Below are positions 32,924-33,720 of a stretch of 33,720 nucleotides of DNA, in pieces. The notes under the pieces were generated by a model, which was given only the letters and a program-made list of their open reading frames with translations, searched no databases and was not told the DNA's origin. Source of the stretch: Gammaproteobacteria bacterium (GTDB taxonomy: Bacteria; Pseudomonadota; Gammaproteobacteria; Pseudomonadales; Azotimanducaceae). Both the position numbers and the translations under genes were made by a program. How positions within the stretch are numbered: the first letter of the stretch is position 1; every line of letters begins with the position of its first letter. The DNA lies in contig SMWF01000033.1 of assembly GCA_004357385.1 (NCBI GenBank), forward strand, positions 1-33,720, written 5' to 3'.

Positions 32924-33235
32924 ATGAATGCTGCAAAGATTGTGCGCATCGTTGCGATCGTCGTGGCCATTGTGGCCGCATTCGTCATCATTCCGTATGT
33001 GGCGGCCATCCTGGCCGTGCTTGGATTGATCATCGGGTTCATTGGCGTCGAGGAAGAACGCCGTCTGCTGTACTTCGTGATGGCGGTGACTCTGACCATG
33101 GTCGCCGGAGCGCTGGGTGGAATTCCGATGGTTGGTGATTATTTCACAGATATTCTGACTAACATCAGCGCGGTCATAAACGCGGGTGCGGTTGCGGTCA
33201 TTGTGACGATAATCTACGAGCGCGTAACGGAGTGA
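32924..33235 (+). CDS. Small hydrophobic membrane protein
   Basis: 103 residues from ATG 32924, with AGGGG about seven bases upstream. Three membrane segments are likely: about 7-40 (two short helices, VAIVVAIVAAFVIIP and AAILAVLGLIIGFIG), 49-65 (LLYFVMAVTLTMVAGAL) and 83-97 (INAGAVAVIVTIIY). The short loop GVEEERR would face the cytoplasm. No family is recognised. A strong hairpin follows 12 bases after the stop codon. Confidence 0.65.
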   Translation: MNAAKIVRIVAIVVAIVAAFVIIPYVAAILAVLGLIIGFIGVEEERRLLYFVMAVTLTMVAGALGGIPMVGDYFTDILTNISAVINAGAVAVIVTIIYERVTE

Positions 33236-33247
33236 CGCTCAGTCCAG

Positions 33248-33282
33248 GATACGGAGGTGACCAGGGGAGGTCCCTCCGTATC
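33248..33282 (+). terminator. Strong hairpin after the small membrane protein gene
   Basis: GATACGGAGG (33248-33257) pairs perfectly with CCTCCGTATC (33273-33282). Inside it GACC (33259-33262) pairs with GGTC (33269-33272), leaving one bulged T and a 6-base loop. The total is 14 base pairs. No T-run follows, so it may be a Rho-assisted end or a 3' stabiliser rather than a standard terminator. Confidence 0.6.
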
Positions 33283-33353
33283 GATCTCGCGTGCCGTCAG
33301 GCATCGATGAAGTCGATGGCAATCAGCCGCAGCGTTCAGTGCACGTTGCAAAG

Positions 33354-33629
33354 TCAGACGTCGGACGTATCCGGATCAGGAGGGCTTGCCGCGGACGACC
33401 GCGAGGACCAGCCTTTCAGTTGAAATCGGCTGCCGTTCCACTGCACGAAGCTCGCGAGCATATACACGAACGAACCGATCCAGGCCAGCACGGCAATCAC
33501 CTCGCTTGGGAATGCGTACCAGGCATCTTCATCCATGAAATTCCACAGGGCCGCTGCCAGGTACATCACCACCACCCACAACACCAGCGCGCCCAATCGA
33601 GTCTGAAGAAATTGCCCGACCTTGTTCAT
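33354..33629 (-). CDS. Small two-helix membrane protein
   Basis: 91 residues from ATG 33629, with AGGAGG seven bases upstream, one of the best ribosome-binding sites in the window. Two membrane helices are likely: about 12-30 (LGALVLWVVVMYLAAALW) and 43-65 (VIAVLAWIGSFVYMLASFV). The C-terminus is hydrophilic (Ser/Arg/Pro/Asp). No family is recognised. It is convergent with the previous small membrane protein gene. Confidence 0.65.
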   Translation of the reverse strand: MNKVGQFLQTRLGALVLWVVVMYLAAALWNFMDEDAWYAFPSEVIAVLAWIGSFVYMLASFVQWNGSRFQLKGWSSRSSAASPPDPDTSDV

Positions 33630-33657
33630 GGCTTGCCTCCTATTGGATATATTGGAC

Positions 33658-33681
33658 GAGGTAACCGTGACCTCGATTGTA
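33658..33681 (-). promoter_or_regulatory. Putative -10 element and inverted repeat upstream of the last gene
   Basis: On the minus strand TACAAT (33681-33676) resembles a -10 box. Directly downstream, GAGGT and ACCTC (33674-33670 and 33662-33658) form a 5-base inverted repeat with a 7-base spacer, overlapping the expected transcription start. That position suits a repressor operator. No good -35 is seen. Confidence 0.35.
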
Positions 33682-33720
33682 CGCCAGTGTCGCGGTGGAA
33701 GTCGTTGCCAGGGACCGAAC

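Noticed and set aside
1..33720. tRNA, rRNA, insertion sequence, prophage or integrase
   Set aside because: I checked the gaps by eye and saw no cloverleaf-like sequence, terminal inverted repeats or transposase motifs. A tRNA scan would settle the first.

Overview
The window looks like chromosomal DNA of a GC-rich gammaproteobacterium. I base this on gene content and order: aroG, a holD-like gene with rimI, prfC, a FabY-type ketoacyl synthase (best known from Pseudomonas), hemH, and pepA-holC-small gene-valS in the order known from Pseudomonas. I cannot name a genus. I found no tRNA, rRNA, CRISPR array, insertion sequence, phage or integrase gene, so this reads as core and semi-core genome rather than a mobile island.

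Layout. (1) 1-3761: start of a DAHP synthase gene (minus strand, cut by the window edge), then a holD-like/rimI pair, prfC and a SirB1-family gene, all plus strand. (2) 3766-8068: acyl-chain chemistry, with fabY and a canonical thiolase on the minus strand, a divergent MaoC-like hydratase, and moaB. (3) 8208-13112: one 4.9 kb gene encoding a 1634-residue biotin-dependent carboxylase. It carries an AccA-like half, a long unrecognised middle, an AccD-like half, biotin carboxylase and a biotinyl domain in one chain, in the order A-D-C-B. This is the most unusual object in the window. (4) 13128-18351: TauE/SafE permease and divergent LysR regulator, hemH, and a translationally overlapping hisH-hisF-quinone oxidoreductase set with no hisA between hisH and hisF. 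(5) 18371-24185: minus-strand block with a small gene, an RDD membrane protein, pepA, holC, a small gene and valS. (6) 24290-28764: a thiolase-like protein lacking the usual catalytic motifs, an exported S1/P1-type nuclease, an orphan amino-acid-type binding protein and an APH-fold kinase. (7) 28944-31087: a cell-envelope cluster of three lipoproteins (two of them paralogues), a zinc-ribbon protein and a small membrane protein. (8) 31415-33629: small membrane proteins including a MAPEG protein, and an EthD-domain protein.

How they may work together (inference). The fused carboxylase would make a carboxylated acyl-CoA such as malonyl-CoA. FabY would start fatty-acid synthesis from it, while the thiolase and MaoC proteins handle CoA thioesters nearby. 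The chi and psi-like clamp-loader genes both fall in this window, each beside its expected partner genes. Most genes are packed tightly, with overlaps of 1-37 bases or gaps under 20 bases. Gaps over 100 bases sit mainly at divergent starts. Starts given here were chosen from Shine-Dalgarno spacing, signal peptides and family N-termini, and several are GTG or TTG.
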